Origin: Candidatus Saccharimonadota bacterium
Lineage (GTDB): Bacteria; Patescibacteriota; Saccharimonadia; Saccharimonadales; Saccharimonadaceae
DNA: 64,000 nucleotides
NCBI GenBank assembly: GCA_015999875.1
Contig: JAECRG010000001.1
Location: forward strand, 297,330 to 361,329
Direction: 5' to 3'
The stretch's first letter is position 1, and the number at the start of each line of letters is the position of its first letter. Below, in pieces: positions 52,115 through 61,609 of the stretch. The notes beneath the pieces were generated by a model that was given only the letters and a program-made list of their open reading frames with translations, searched no databases and had not been told where the DNA came from. Both the position numbers and the translations under genes were made by a program.

Positions 52115-52837
52115 ATGAAACGCCTTCCTACAAAATCACAGAACTTCTTGCGCAAGCCTAGTCTAGTCAAAACACTTGCAGGTCACAGTAATCTTAAAAA
52201 AACTGACACAGTTTATGATATTGGTGCTGGTAGCGGCATTATCTCGTCCGTGCTTGCGGAGCGTTGTAGTCGAGTCATCGCGGTCGAACACGACGCACGC
52301 ATGATCACAACACTACGCGACAACGTAGCGAAGTTCGATAACGTAGAAGTTGTGGTTGGGGACGCACTTACGTTCGCCCTACCAGATAATGAGTACAAAG
52401 TATTTGCCAATATACCTTTTCACCTCAGCTCGCCTATCGTTCGTCGTCTCACAGAAACGACCAATCCACCAAGCGCCATCTATCTGATAGTTCAGAAACA
52501 ATTCGCACAAAAACTTTTGATCGGCGACTATTCGTTCACGGGTCTACTTGGGGCATTTATCGCGCCCCTGTTCGAGGTACGCATTCGCTACAAGTTAGAT
52601 CGTACTGACTTCTGGCCGCACCCGGCTGTAGATACCGTGTTCATAGAGCTGCTTCGTCGAAAATCACCGCTCCTACCATCCACAGACATGCCCCGCTACC
52701 GGGCATTTGTAGAGCAGTGCTTCTCGCGCCAGAAATACTTCGCCACACTAGGAGTTGGCGATGTGAAGCCATCGGAAATGACTGCCGAGCAATGGCTCAA
52801 ATTATTTAAGGCTAAAGGACTAAAACAGTCCAAGTAG
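52115..52837 (+). CDS. Erm-like rRNA adenine N6-dimethyltransferase
   Basis: This is a 240-residue methyltransferase of the KsgA/Erm family. SQNFL (8-12), VYDIGAGSGIIS (33-44) for SAM binding and NIPFHLSSPI (about 98-107), the catalytic loop. The loop form NIP(F/Y)HLS is closer to Erm 23S rRNA methylases than to KsgA (usually NLPYYI). If so it may give macrolide-type resistance. A KsgA-type housekeeping role cannot be excluded. TATACT stands 9 bases before the ATG. It overlaps the converging DUF1697 gene by 18 bases. Confidence 0.85.
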   Translation: MKRLPTKSQNFLRKPSLVKTLAGHSNLKKTDTVYDIGAGSGIISSVLAERCSRVIAVEHDARMITTLRDNVAKFDNVEVVVGDALTFALPDNEYKVFANIPFHLSSPIVRRLTETTNPPSAIYLIVQKQFAQKLLIGDYSFTGLLGAFIAPLFEVRIRYKLDRTDFWPHPAVDTVFIELLRRKSPLLPSTDMPRYRAFVEQCFSRQKYFATLGVGDVKPSEMTAEQWLKLFKAKGLKQSK

Positions 52838-53356
52838 TCTCTTGACCGTAGTGCTACTACGCATCGTGATACGTCTGTATATAGGTGTCCCGATTATTTT
52901 CGGCACGACACTCTTGTTATAGTCCGCCATGGGCAGTGTCCAAAAAACTACCTGTCCATACGAATCAAGCTTATCTACCGTAGACGTCTTTTTCTGCAAT
53001 TCAGTCAGCACTTCTTTCGCTGTGGTTGGCGCAATCACAAACAGCGCATCATTGCGCATACCCTGTGTGCCATCCGCCCACCAGCCAGGTGCATGATCTA
53101 GTGCATCTTCGAAATCATCCTTAGAAATCACGGTAGCCACTACAATGAAGCCAAATCTATCCTCGATAGCCACCTCACACTTATGGATCAATGCCGCTAT
53201 GTCGGTCTCGTCGCAAGCGAAAAATAGGTTACCGCTATTAATATAAGTAGATACATTGCTAAATCCTAGCCGCTCAAAACAATCTCGTAGCTCGCTCATG
53301 GCAACTTTGTTATTGCCCCCTACATTAATACCCCGGAGCAATGCAACATACTTCAT
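52820..53356 (-). CDS. DUF1697 family protein
   Basis: This is a 178-residue protein beginning MKYVALLRGINVGGNNKVAM, the unmistakable DUF1697 start. STYINSGNLFF and the C-terminal IYRRITMRSSTTVKRL also fit. Function unknown. ATG 53356 is one base after the VOC stop; last gene of a four-gene run starting at 54615. Confidence 0.93.
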   Translation of the reverse strand: MKYVALLRGINVGGNNKVAMSELRDCFERLGFSNVSTYINSGNLFFACDETDIAALIHKCEVAIEDRFGFIVVATVISKDDFEDALDHAPGWWADGTQGMRNDALFVIAPTTAKEVLTELQKKTSTVDKLDSYGQVVFWTLPMADYNKSVVPKIIGTPIYRRITMRSSTTVKRLLGLF

Positions 53357-53357
53357 A

Positions 53358-53819
53358 TTAGAAGTCCGCAATAACAAGCTTTTTCATTTGCATCATTTTT
53401 GCGTAGGCACCTGGCCGCTTCATTAGTTCACCCATGTTTTCGGGCACGATTTGCCAGCTCAAACCAAATTTGTCTTTACACCAGCCGCATTGCTCATTCT
53501 CGGGATGTGCAGATAATTTTGCCCAATACTTATCAATTTCTGCTTGGTCTTTGCATGATATAGAAAACGATACCGCTTCGCTAAACGTAAATTCCGGTCC
53601 AGCGTTTATGCCAACAAAATTCATACCGAGCATCTCAAACTCTACCGCAAGTGGCTTCCCAGCTAGGTCTAGTTGAAAATCTGCCAAGCCCTCTTCTACA
53701 CTATTTGGATAGTATTCCACTGATGTAATCTTACTTTCAGGCAGCACTGAGACATAATAGTCTGCAGCTTCTTTGGCGCTTCCATCGAACCATAAGTTCG
53801 GAATAATCTTTTGAACCAT
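53358..53819 (-). CDS. PhnB-like VOC protein
   Basis: This is a 153-residue protein (IIPNLWFDGSAKEAADYYVS at the start, CGWCKDKFGLSWQIVPENMG near the end), the 3-demethylubiquinone methyltransferase-like branch of the VOC superfamily. AAGGAGG covers the previous stop and directs translation of this gene. Enzyme activity is not known. Confidence 0.92.
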   Translation of the reverse strand: MVQKIIPNLWFDGSAKEAADYYVSVLPESKITSVEYYPNSVEEGLADFQLDLAGKPLAVEFEMLGMNFVGINAGPEFTFSEAVSFSISCKDQAEIDKYWAKLSAHPENEQCGWCKDKFGLSWQIVPENMGELMKRPGAYAKMMQMKKLVIADF

Positions 53820-54263
53820 TTAATCCTCCTTGAGCTTTATGCCCGCTTCTTTTAGCAGCCTAATCGCCTTTGGCCCTACTCCATGTAATGCCAAAAGTTC
53901 TCGTTCGGTAAACTGTGTAAGTTGAGATGGTTTTGTAACACCGATCACTGTAAGTGCGCTTGTTGCAGGATCACCAATGTATAGCAAGGTGTCTTTGCCA
54001 TCGAGTTTCAGCTTATTGCTAGGATCGCTATGTGTTTTGCCGCTATTAACATGAGAATCAGAAATTTTGGCACCGTTTTTGATTACGTGCACTAGAGCCA
54101 TTGCGTGCCCCCTACCTAGATCATAGTCACTAGCAAGCCACTGTATAATTTCACCTGATTTCGTTGCTTTTCCGAAGCCTTTTTTCTCTGCTTCATCAAT
54201 AAACTGCTGCGGAGTCTTACCAGTTTTAGCTTCGATATTATCTAAATATGCTTGAAAAGACAT
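53820..54263 (-). CDS. DUF4287 protein with helix-hairpin-helix tail
   Basis: This is a 147-residue protein. The first 65 residues (FQAYLDNIEAKTGKTPQQFI, DLGRGHAMALVHVIKNG) are DUF4287. The C-terminal 55 residues have a helix-hairpin-helix-like LLALHGVGPKAIRLLKEAG, as in small DNA-binding modules. Its start lies directly after the DUF1801 gene. Confidence 0.88.
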   Translation of the reverse strand: MSFQAYLDNIEAKTGKTPQQFIDEAEKKGFGKATKSGEIIQWLASDYDLGRGHAMALVHVIKNGAKISDSHVNSGKTHSDPSNKLKLDGKDTLLYIGDPATSALTVIGVTKPSQLTQFTERELLALHGVGPKAIRLLKEAGIKLKED

Positions 54264-54264
54264 G

Positions 54265-54615
54265 CTAACCTCTTACTTGATTTTTTCTAAACTGCACCAT
54301 TCGCTTGATGAGATCGACAGGCAGCGGCTGGTCGAGCGGGAATTGCACCGATCCCTTGCCCTGCTTGTACTTCGCGAGGTCGTCTGCGAACTCTTCGTGA
54401 CCCTGAGGAGTCGCATAAAACCCTATATGATGTGCATAGCCACCGAAATATACTAGTGGTTTCTTATGAGTCTTGTACCCAACTAACCCGTACATAATTC
54501 CTTCGTCTGCGTCAGGTACTTCTGCACGTACAATTTCGCGGAGTGTAAGCAGCCGTGCTTTTACTTCCCCGTCAAACTGATTAATATATTCATCTACGTT
54601 CGATACCATGCTCAT
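54265..54615 (-). CDS. DUF1801 family protein
   Basis: This is a 116-residue protein. VDEYINQFDGEVKARLLTLR, ISYGM-like GIMYGLVGYKTHKKPLVYFG and GHEEF are typical of DUF1801 (YdhG-like, an iron-chaperone frataxin fold in some). Function unknown. TATAAT plus six bases precede the ATG, so it heads the four-gene run with DUF4287, VOC and DUF1697. Confidence 0.9.
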   Translation of the reverse strand: MSMVSNVDEYINQFDGEVKARLLTLREIVRAEVPDADEGIMYGLVGYKTHKKPLVYFGGYAHHIGFYATPQGHEEFADDLAKYKQGKGSVQFPLDQPLPVDLIKRMVQFRKNQVRG

Positions 54616-54630
54616 GCTCCTATTATATAC

Positions 54631-55029
54631 CTAGCCTAGTAGTTGCACCGCGAGATATGCGCCAGCTGCAGTCAGTGCCGTGATCAGCGCACCCCATAGC
54701 AAATCGATCACAACGATCTTACGAGAATACCCCTTCATAGTGGCGAGATTCGTGAGGTCGTAAGTCGCATATGCCACAAAACCAAATAGTGCGCCCATGC
54801 CAGCAGCATATATTAAAGATTCTTTCTCGAGGGCAGGCGAAACCACGAACACAACTGTGCCAACAACGTATATCACATAAAATATCAGAGCCGGAACCAT
54901 ATTTGGCTTTTTGAGTAATAATTCACCCATTTCACTATAGTAGATTTTCTTGCCAACGTAGCCGAGCCATACATAATCAAGTGCGCCCATAATGATTGCT
55001 GCTGAGATAAATGCGATTGTGAGTTCCAT
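54631..55029 (-). CDS. DUF2177 membrane protein
   Basis: This is a 132-residue protein with four transmembrane helices. ALDYVWLGYVGKKIY, FVAYATYDLTNLATMKGYSR and VVIDLLWGALITAL are diagnostic of DUF2177. TATAAT plus six bases precede the ATG (leaderless). Function unknown. Confidence 0.9.
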   Translation of the reverse strand: MELTIAFISAAIIMGALDYVWLGYVGKKIYYSEMGELLLKKPNMVPALIFYVIYVVGTVVFVVSPALEKESLIYAAGMGALFGFVAYATYDLTNLATMKGYSRKIVVIDLLWGALITALTAAGAYLAVQLLG

Positions 55030-55125
55030 ATGGCTATTATATCAGTAGACGCTCTCCCACCTTACTGCAAACCGTCAGGGTTATGGATTTTTATAGCTGA
55101 GCTTCTTGCTCTGCCAGCGCGCCAA

Positions 55126-56037
55126 CTAGACAGCAATAGCTCTCTTTGCTTCATGCTTATCCCTGCACTCTATAGTGTGGAAAAGCAGTGCGGGGTCTTG
55201 TTTGCAATTGAGACAAATTAGCACAAGGTCATTGCACTCAGCGTGAGCACAGTTTTCAAAGTTATTCGTCGGCCCACTACAGTGCGAACACACACCTATA
55301 GTCTTCGGATGATCGCTAAAATCGACTGTCATGCGATCATCGAACACACGCAGGGATCCCTCCCATAGTCCGTCATCTCCGTAGGCTTCACCGTACTTTA
55401 CTATTCCACCATCAATCTGGTATACGTCTTTGAAGCCCCGCTTTTTCATCATTGCACTTATCACTTCGCAGCGAATTCCGCCGGTACAGTACGTGACAAT
55501 CTTTTTGTCTTTGATACCGTCGTACTTATCACTTTCAAGCTCAGCGATAAAGTCTCGAGATGTGTTTGTATTCGGCACTATCGCATTTTTGAATTTACCG
55601 ATCTTTGCTTCATGCTCGTTGCGCCCATCGAAAAAGATTACATCGTCACCATATTGCTCAACCAGTTCGTGCACTTGGCTTGGCTTGAGATGCTGACCAC
55701 CGCCGACTATACCGTTTTCATCGACACTCACTTCATCATCACTGTTTTTGAACCCTACGAGCTCTCTACGGTTTTTGACGCTCATTCGAGGAAAATCTTC
55801 GCGTGTGCCATCCGACCATTTGAATACGATGTCCTTAAAGCCTGGGAACTTTTTTGTTTCTTTTATGTACTTCTTAAGATCATCCATCTCACCACCGACA
55901 GTACCGTTAAGCCCGTGCTGACTCACTAGTATGCGTCCATGAAGATTCAGGCTGTCTGTCAATGTTTTTTGCCATAGTTTCACAACTTCCGGATCGGCAA
56001 TCGGAGTGAATTTATAATAGAGAAGTATCTTTTGCAT
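55126..56037 (-). CDS. trhO: tRNA uridine(34) hydroxylase (rhodanese-like)
   Basis: This is a 303-residue protein: N-terminal UPF0176-type domain ([28 protein letters not shown]), a central rhodanese domain with active Cys in [10 protein letters not shown], and a C-terminal Cys-rich zinc module ([19 protein letters not shown]). TrhO hydroxylates uridine 34 of tRNAs with oxygen. ATG 56037 is preferred to the TTG directly before it; TATAAT stands 9 bases upstream of the ATG. Confidence 0.93.
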   Translation of the reverse strand: MQKILLYYKFTPIADPEVVKLWQKTLTDSLNLHGRILVSQHGLNGTVGGEMDDLKKYIKETKKFPGFKDIVFKWSDGTREDFPRMSVKNRRELVGFKNSDDEVSVDENGIVGGGQHLKPSQVHELVEQYGDDVIFFDGRNEHEAKIGKFKNAIVPNTNTSRDFIAELESDKYDGIKDKKIVTYCTGGIRCEVISAMMKKRGFKDVYQIDGGIVKYGEAYGDDGLWEGSLRVFDDRMTVDFSDHPKTIGVCSHCSGPTNNFENCAHAECNDLVLICLNCKQDPALLFHTIECRDKHEAKRAIAV

Positions 56038-56060
56038 CAAAAGATATTATACCATATCCA

Positions 56061-57356
56061 TTACGACTTTGCGTAGTAGGCTGAAAGTTTCTTATAGGGC
56101 TTCGACATGAAAGCAACCGCCACAATAACAAGCATTACTAAGCTTGCGAGCACGAAGACAAGGGCAATACCACGCGCCTCGCCCTCGCCCAACAACCACT
56201 TAAACGCAGCCTGCCCCTCGGGTGTTCGCATGTATGGAATAATCATAAATTCAGCGATAGGGCCAATCATAAATGCGCTTATAGGTGTCGAGGCAGATTC
56301 GATAGCCTGCGCTAGGCCAAACACGCGACCCTGGCGCTTGAGTGGGACGACGCGTTGTATAATTGTTTGTTCAGCCGCTTCTGCTATTGGCATGATAACC
56401 ATAAATAGCCATATGCCAATCACATAAAGTAGCCACCATTCACGGATAGCAAACGTCATACCCAGGAGTGCTATACCGATGTTCACAAGCAGCATTGTGC
56501 GTACTGGATTTTTTCCAAGACCAAATTTGGCAACGATAAGACCCCCGAGAATGAACCCCGTGCTAGTGATACCGAGGACGACGCCCCACCACTCGACAGA
56601 GAAAAGAGTTAGACCATACGGATCCATTAGCGCCATAAACACACCACCCACTAGGTTGTTGAAGGTCGTGAAGATAATTAGCCAAAATAACCCAGGAACA
56701 GATCGGATGGCCGCCATGCTTCCCTTAATATCTATTTTCTTACCGTCAAGCTCTGGATCGTGTACGATACGCTTCTCGGGAATCTGTACAAAGAGCAAGT
56801 GAACTAAGGCGGCACCCATGCACACGATTGCGATAGCCAGCGTCCAGCCCATACCAAGTAGGCCGATCGAGAGGCCACTAAACACACTTGTCACCATGAA
56901 GCCAACACCCTGCACTGTGCCGACGAGACCATTGGCCTTATCCCTACCTTCTTTTGGCACCAAAATAGTGACAGTTGTCGATAGTGCGATGTTGCGCATG
57001 TTCTCAATCACGCCACCGATCAATATCGTGCCGCCAAATGCCCAGAACAGCCATGACTGCCAGTCAACCAGCGCATCTTTTGGTGATAGCAGGTAGATCA
57101 GTCCTGCAAGCAAAAACATCGCGAATGTAAAGATACTCGAAAACATCATCACATCTTTTTTTCGATTATGATCGACGATGGTGCCAAATATGATACTGAA
57201 GATCGAGACAAACAGCATATACGCACCCCCGATAATCGCCGTTGCGAGTACCGAACGTGTCTCCAAATACACCCAAAACGTTAGAGCAAACCACAAATAA
57301 CTCGTCGTCACATTGGCGATGAGCGTGTTGAAGAGTACTTGATAGAACGGTTTCAC
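56061..57356 (-). CDS. MFS transporter (multidrug-efflux type)
   Basis: This is a 431-residue protein with twelve predicted transmembrane helices. FGTIVDHNRKKDVMM (loop 2-3 motif) and NGLVGTVQGVGFMVTSVFSG fit the enterobactin/multidrug exporter group of MFS. Substrate unknown. Start is GTG 57356, with TATAAT 7 bases upstream. Confidence 0.9.
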   Translation of the reverse strand: MKPFYQVLFNTLIANVTTSYLWFALTFWVYLETRSVLATAIIGGAYMLFVSIFSIIFGTIVDHNRKKDVMMFSSIFTFAMFLLAGLIYLLSPKDALVDWQSWLFWAFGGTILIGGVIENMRNIALSTTVTILVPKEGRDKANGLVGTVQGVGFMVTSVFSGLSIGLLGMGWTLAIAIVCMGAALVHLLFVQIPEKRIVHDPELDGKKIDIKGSMAAIRSVPGLFWLIIFTTFNNLVGGVFMALMDPYGLTLFSVEWWGVVLGITSTGFILGGLIVAKFGLGKNPVRTMLLVNIGIALLGMTFAIREWWLLYVIGIWLFMVIMPIAEAAEQTIIQRVVPLKRQGRVFGLAQAIESASTPISAFMIGPIAEFMIIPYMRTPEGQAAFKWLLGEGEARGIALVFVLASLVMLVIVAVAFMSKPYKKLSAYYAKS

Positions 57357-57364
57357 TATGCCAA

Positions 57365-57868
57365 TTATAGCGTATCTTGAGAAACTTTTTTTAAACTCTT
57401 GTACTCAAGACTTACGAGCACAAAGATAACAATGTCAAAAATAGTAAACAGCCACATGCCAATTGCTGTTACATCTTGTGCAAGTACATAAAATTGATAC
57501 AGCAAGAATGCACCAAGCGCAGCTAGTACATAAGGATACGCATGCACAATATTTCTCAGCAGACAATACACCAATACAAGTTTGAGAACGCCATGCCCTA
57601 TCAGAAATAGCGTCAGAAATGCAAGTCCACTACGCGCCAAGTCGTCGTCCAACCTCGCGATGTAATCAGCGACGAAATGGTGCAAACTATCGTGATGATG
57701 GCTCATGGATGCCCCAGTGGCAGACAGAATACCGTGTAAAATACCTGGTGTGAACAAAAGTGCAAGTCCTACAAATAACTCGACAAGTCCGTCAAAGCCT
57801 TTGACCGCAAGCCCTGCTTTATATGTAAATTGAAACCATTTATTACTATCAAGATTTTTTACACTCAT
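57365..57868 (-). CDS. DUF2127 membrane protein
   Basis: This is a 167-residue protein with about four transmembrane helices. KGFDGLVELFVGLALLFTPG and LFLIGHGVLKLVLVYCLLRN fit DUF2127. A His-rich stretch (SHHHDSLHH) lies in the first loop. TATACT plus six bases precede ATG 57868; an ATG at 57895 in the same frame would precede this promoter. Confidence 0.88.
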   Translation of the reverse strand: MSVKNLDSNKWFQFTYKAGLAVKGFDGLVELFVGLALLFTPGILHGILSATGASMSHHHDSLHHFVADYIARLDDDLARSGLAFLTLFLIGHGVLKLVLVYCLLRNIVHAYPYVLAALGAFLLYQFYVLAQDVTAIGMWLFTIFDIVIFVLVSLEYKSLKKVSQDTL

Positions 57869-58019
57869 ATAACCAGTATACTCTTGCCGACTCAAATGTA
57901 CTGTGTCATAATAGAAAAACTATGATCCGCGCTCGGATCCTCTACTCGTCAACGTCCGGATGAGCCGAACCGCTAGCGATACAAATTTATATTATTCACC
58001 AAACACAGATAGGAGTGCT

Positions 58020-59768
58020 GTGAATTTAAACGTTCAGACAATCAAACAATATTGGCGACAATCCAGAAAATACAAAGCATCTTTTATCGTTATGCTCATT
58101 TGTATTCCACTTGGTGTTGTTTCAATCGATATGGCATTACCGTATTTTCTTAGCCATGCAGTCGGAGGTCTTGCGGACAAAAATCAAGATATTGTCACGC
58201 AATCGATTATTGCTGCGGGTGCTGTTGGAGTCGCTGGAGTAATCTTCAACTTCATAGGCTTTCAGGCACTTACACATCATACCGCCCACCTCATAGCTAG
58301 GCTACGTGAGACTGTTTTCCAGCAGCTTCTTCACAAAGATAATTCTTTCTTCACAAATCAGAAGGTTGGCGCAATGACTGGTCGCTACATAGATTACGTA
58401 CGCAGCGCCATGACAATTAATGACCTGTTTGTCATACGTACCGTCGGCTTCCTTCTTTCGCTTTCGGCAGGCATCACAGTACTATGGCTACAATCGTGGC
58501 TTCTTGCATGTATTGTGCTCATATTTATTGTCTTATTAATGTTTCAGATACGCTGGAGTGCAAAATACCGAGCACCGTGGCGCCATGAACGCAAAGAGCT
58601 TGTTAGCGAAATACACGGCGAGGTCGCAGACTCGCTGACAAATAATCTCATCGTACGTACATTTGGCGGTGAAGACAGAGAAATGAAGTCCCTACTCAAA
58701 ATGACTCATCGATTCGAAAAGATCTTCAAAAAGGATATAGGGTTTGCATTAGGAGAAGGATCCGTACGAGTAGCATTTATGGTCGTCATTCAAGTCAGTA
58801 CGATCTTGGTTGCCACAAAAATGGTGCAGGACGGCAGTCTGTCTATCGCTACCGCAGTCTTTACGATCGCCTACTTGCAACGTCTTGGCTCTCAAATATT
58901 TACACTCGGCGAGATGATTAATGGATACGACCAAGCATTCCTCGACGCACAGCCCATGACTGAAATGTTGCTATACGAAAATGCAGTAAAGGACAAATCT
59001 AACGCCACAGCGCTCAGGGACGTATCCCCAACAATTGAGCTAGAGCATATGAGTTATCGCTACGATGACGGCAAGGAAAATGTACTGACGGATATCAACC
59101 TGCACATACCTTCAGGCCAGAAAGTTGGGCTAGTGGGTCACAGCGGTGCGGGCAAAAGTACTATCTCACAACTTCTACTTAGGTTCGCCGACGTAACAAG
59201 TGGAAGCATTAAGCTTTCTGGACACGACCTACGCGACATCACCCAAGATAGCTTACGTGAAAATATAGCGTATGTACCACAAGAGCCGATGCTCTTCCAC
59301 CGCAGCCTACGTGACAACATCGCCTATGGCAAACCAAATGCAAGCGATGCAGAGATCCTCAAAGCAGCTAAACAGGCAAACGCCCTAGACTTCATCAATA
59401 CTCTCCCTGAAGGACTTGATACGACAGTCGGCGAACGCGGCGTCAAGCTCAGCGGAGGCCAACGCCAACGCATCGCTATTGCGCGCGCGATTCTCAAAGA
59501 TGCGCCAATTCTCGTACTCGACGAAGCCACAAGTGCGCTCGACAGTGAAAGCGAAAAACTCATTCAAGATTCACTAGAGATGCTCATGAAAAACCGCACC
59601 AGTATCGTAATCGCACACCGTTTGAGTACCATAGCTAAACTTGATCGCATCATAGTGCTCGAAAAAGGTGCAATCATCGAAGACGGTACACACGCAGAGC
59701 TGCTCAGGCAAAAAGGGACTTATGCTAAGCTCTGGAATCACCAAAGCGGCGGTTTCATAGAAGAGTAG
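58020..59768 (+). CDS. ABC exporter half-transporter (fused permease-ATPase)
   Basis: This is a 582-residue protein: six transmembrane helices (about 1-310), then an ATPase domain with Walker A GHSGAGKST, signature LSGGQRQRIAIARA and Walker B ILVLDEATSALD. It works as a dimer and exports lipids, drugs or peptides; substrate unknown. GTG 58020 with AGGAG four to five bases upstream is preferred; an in-frame ATG at 57960 adds 20 polar residues and has no clear ribosome site. Confidence 0.92.
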   Translation: MNLNVQTIKQYWRQSRKYKASFIVMLICIPLGVVSIDMALPYFLSHAVGGLADKNQDIVTQSIIAAGAVGVAGVIFNFIGFQALTHHTAHLIARLRETVFQQLLHKDNSFFTNQKVGAMTGRYIDYVRSAMTINDLFVIRTVGFLLSLSAGITVLWLQSWLLACIVLIFIVLLMFQIRWSAKYRAPWRHERKELVSEIHGEVADSLTNNLIVRTFGGEDREMKSLLKMTHRFEKIFKKDIGFALGEGSVRVAFMVVIQVSTILVATKMVQDGSLSIATAVFTIAYLQRLGSQIFTLGEMINGYDQAFLDAQPMTEMLLYENAVKDKSNATALRDVSPTIELEHMSYRYDDGKENVLTDINLHIPSGQKVGLVGHSGAGKSTISQLLLRFADVTSGSIKLSGHDLRDITQDSLRENIAYVPQEPMLFHRSLRDNIAYGKPNASDAEILKAAKQANALDFINTLPEGLDTTVGERGVKLSGGQRQRIAIARAILKDAPILVLDEATSALDSESEKLIQDSLEMLMKNRTSIVIAHRLSTIAKLDRIIVLEKGAIIEDGTHAELLRQKGTYAKLWNHQSGGFIEE

Positions 59769-59818
59769 TAAAGTAAGCTTTACTAGAAACGGCTTATGGG
59801 CTGTCGTACTATGTACAC

Positions 59819-60745
59819 ATGAGCAAAGTAGATAGCAAAAGACGAGTTGACGAGCAGCTAACATTGGGCAACAAAATATACGATGCAATTGACCAAAAGG
59901 TTGATGATGGTGAAGCACGACACCATCATATATTACGTGATTGCGTGGGAACACTCGCAGTTAGCCTTGAGTTGTCGCATGGCTACCGCTTCGCAGGTGA
60001 CGCGGCCCACCATCGCTTACTTCAACACCTGACACAGGGTGACCTTACCACTAATGACGCGGTGTATGCGCCTTATAGTGAGTACACACACTACGTAGAG
60101 GAACTACAAGATATGAGTGCTTTCTTTCCTCCTGCTCCGTCTCCCCAGCTGGCTACAGTAATTGGAAGATATGCAAAAGTGCAGCGTGCAACTCGCGATC
60201 TTAGCGGGCAGCCAGAAACTAATTCACGCCATGTTGTTCACGTGAGTGCTATGTCTGTGCCATATGCTTTAGAGGAATATCCCGACCTTGATCCCTCGCT
60301 CGTTTCTAGTTACGGTTTTGTACACGACATACTTGAAGCATATACGGGTGACACAGCAACACTCAATATATCTAAAAAGGACTACGCAAAAAAGCAACTG
60401 GATGAGGCTAAAGCACTTAAAGAATTTACCCGTGCATTTGCACAGCAGTATCCCAAGCTCGTCGCACTCGTTGAGCGCTACGAGGAACTGGGGGACGACG
60501 AGTCGATGTTTCTCAAGTCGCACGAAAAAGGTGATCCTGGTTACACACATTTTAGCGATGGCGGTGCTGTAGTCAAAGAACTTGGGGTTACTTCTCCTGC
60601 AATTTTCTGGCAAAAACACCGCGAAACCTACGAACGCATGTCACACTATGCTATTAATTTTCCACAAGTTCTCGAAGACCGCGACACGCGCGCTGCGATG
60701 ATCGAGAAAGTTATTTGGCCTACTGCTAAAAATAGTTCATTATAG
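59819..60745 (+). CDS. HD-domain hydrolase
   Basis: This is a 308-residue protein. In its middle, ETNSRHVVHVSAMSVPYALE and YGFVHDILEAYTGD give the His, His-Asp and Asp metal ligands of HD phosphohydrolases, closest in layout to the HDDC2/YfbR 5'-nucleotidase group. The N-terminal 130 residues are of unknown type. TACTAT plus six bases precede the ATG. A strong terminator follows directly. Confidence 0.78.
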   Translation: MSKVDSKRRVDEQLTLGNKIYDAIDQKVDDGEARHHHILRDCVGTLAVSLELSHGYRFAGDAAHHRLLQHLTQGDLTTNDAVYAPYSEYTHYVEELQDMSAFFPPAPSPQLATVIGRYAKVQRATRDLSGQPETNSRHVVHVSAMSVPYALEEYPDLDPSLVSSYGFVHDILEAYTGDTATLNISKKDYAKKQLDEAKALKEFTRAFAQQYPKLVALVERYEELGDDESMFLKSHEKGDPGYTHFSDGGAVVKELGVTSPAIFWQKHRETYERMSHYAINFPQVLEDRDTRAAMIEKVIWPTAKNSSL

Positions 60746-60746
60746 T

Positions 60747-60790
60747 CTACTATTAAAATAGCGTCCCGAAGGACGCTATTTTAATAGTAG
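60747..60790. terminator. Strong bidirectional terminator
   Basis: Two perfectly complementary 20-base arms (60747-60766, 60771-60790) with a CGAA tetraloop; A-rich on one side and T-rich on the other, so it works for both the HD gene (+) and rplY (-). Confidence 0.92.
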
Positions 60791-60799
60791 TGAAAAGTC

Positions 60800-61510
60800 T
60801 TACGCCGACTTTTCTTCTGCCGCTTCACTGCCCTGTTCTGCATCTACAGATTCCGCAGACGCATCTTCAGCATCACCGCCAGCTGCATCATTTGCCGCTT
60901 GGAGTGCGCTTGGTTCGTAGACACTTGCAATCACAAGCTCTGTCACACTATGCTGCTCGACGTCTTCGTCGGCATTTGGATCCGCCACATGATCAACAAT
61001 TTCTACATTTGCTGGCATAGTAAGGTCAGCCACCGTGATACGATCATTCGGATTTGCAAGCTCCAAGATAGAAACTTCCAGCGATTCCGGAAGATCCATC
61101 GGCAGCGCCTTAACCTCGATCTTTTCAAGTGCCTGCAATACTACAAGTCCTGCTCTTTCAGCTTCGCTCTCACCTGTGCCTACCAAGTGAATTGGCACCT
61201 CTGCCACCACAGGTTCGTTTGCCTTAACGGCGTGGAACGATACATGATTAATCGTATGCTTCACGACATTGAATTCAACATCTTTGATCATCGCAATACG
61301 CTTTTTAGTACCGATCGTGATATGCACTGGGGTATGATTACCAGCTTGCTTATATATCTTTTCAAGAAGGTTATGATTCGCCTGTACACTCACAGGTTTC
61401 ATTCCTGGTCCGTAGACTACCGCTGGTACGATAGATTCCTGACGCAGCTGCGCAACCTTCTTACCATGTACTGTTCGCTCCTCGAGCGTAAGTTCTATTT
61501 TACTTCCCAT
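60800..61510 (-). CDS. rplY: 50S ribosomal protein L25/general stress protein Ctc
   Basis: This is a 236-residue protein. The N-terminal L25 domain (LTLEERTVHGKKVAQLRQES, IVPAVVYGPG) binds 5S rRNA; the C-terminal TL5/CTC domain (VPIHLVGTGESEAERAGL, ILELANPNDRITVADL) is followed by an acidic Ala/Asp/Glu-rich tail of about 40 residues. AAAGGAGAGGT stands just before the ATG. Confidence 0.95.
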   Translation of the reverse strand: MGSKIELTLEERTVHGKKVAQLRQESIVPAVVYGPGMKPVSVQANHNLLEKIYKQAGNHTPVHITIGTKKRIAMIKDVEFNVVKHTINHVSFHAVKANEPVVAEVPIHLVGTGESEAERAGLVVLQALEKIEVKALPMDLPESLEVSILELANPNDRITVADLTMPANVEIVDHVADPNADEDVEQHSVTELVIASVYEPSALQAANDAAGGDAEDASAESVDAEQGSEAAEEKSA

Positions 61511-61609
61511 ACCTCTCCTTTCGTTTGGATACTATTTCGGAAATAACCGTAAACCTATTGTACCATTTTTCGCACACTACCCCAAAAATCGTGCTAAACT
61601 AAAGTGCAT

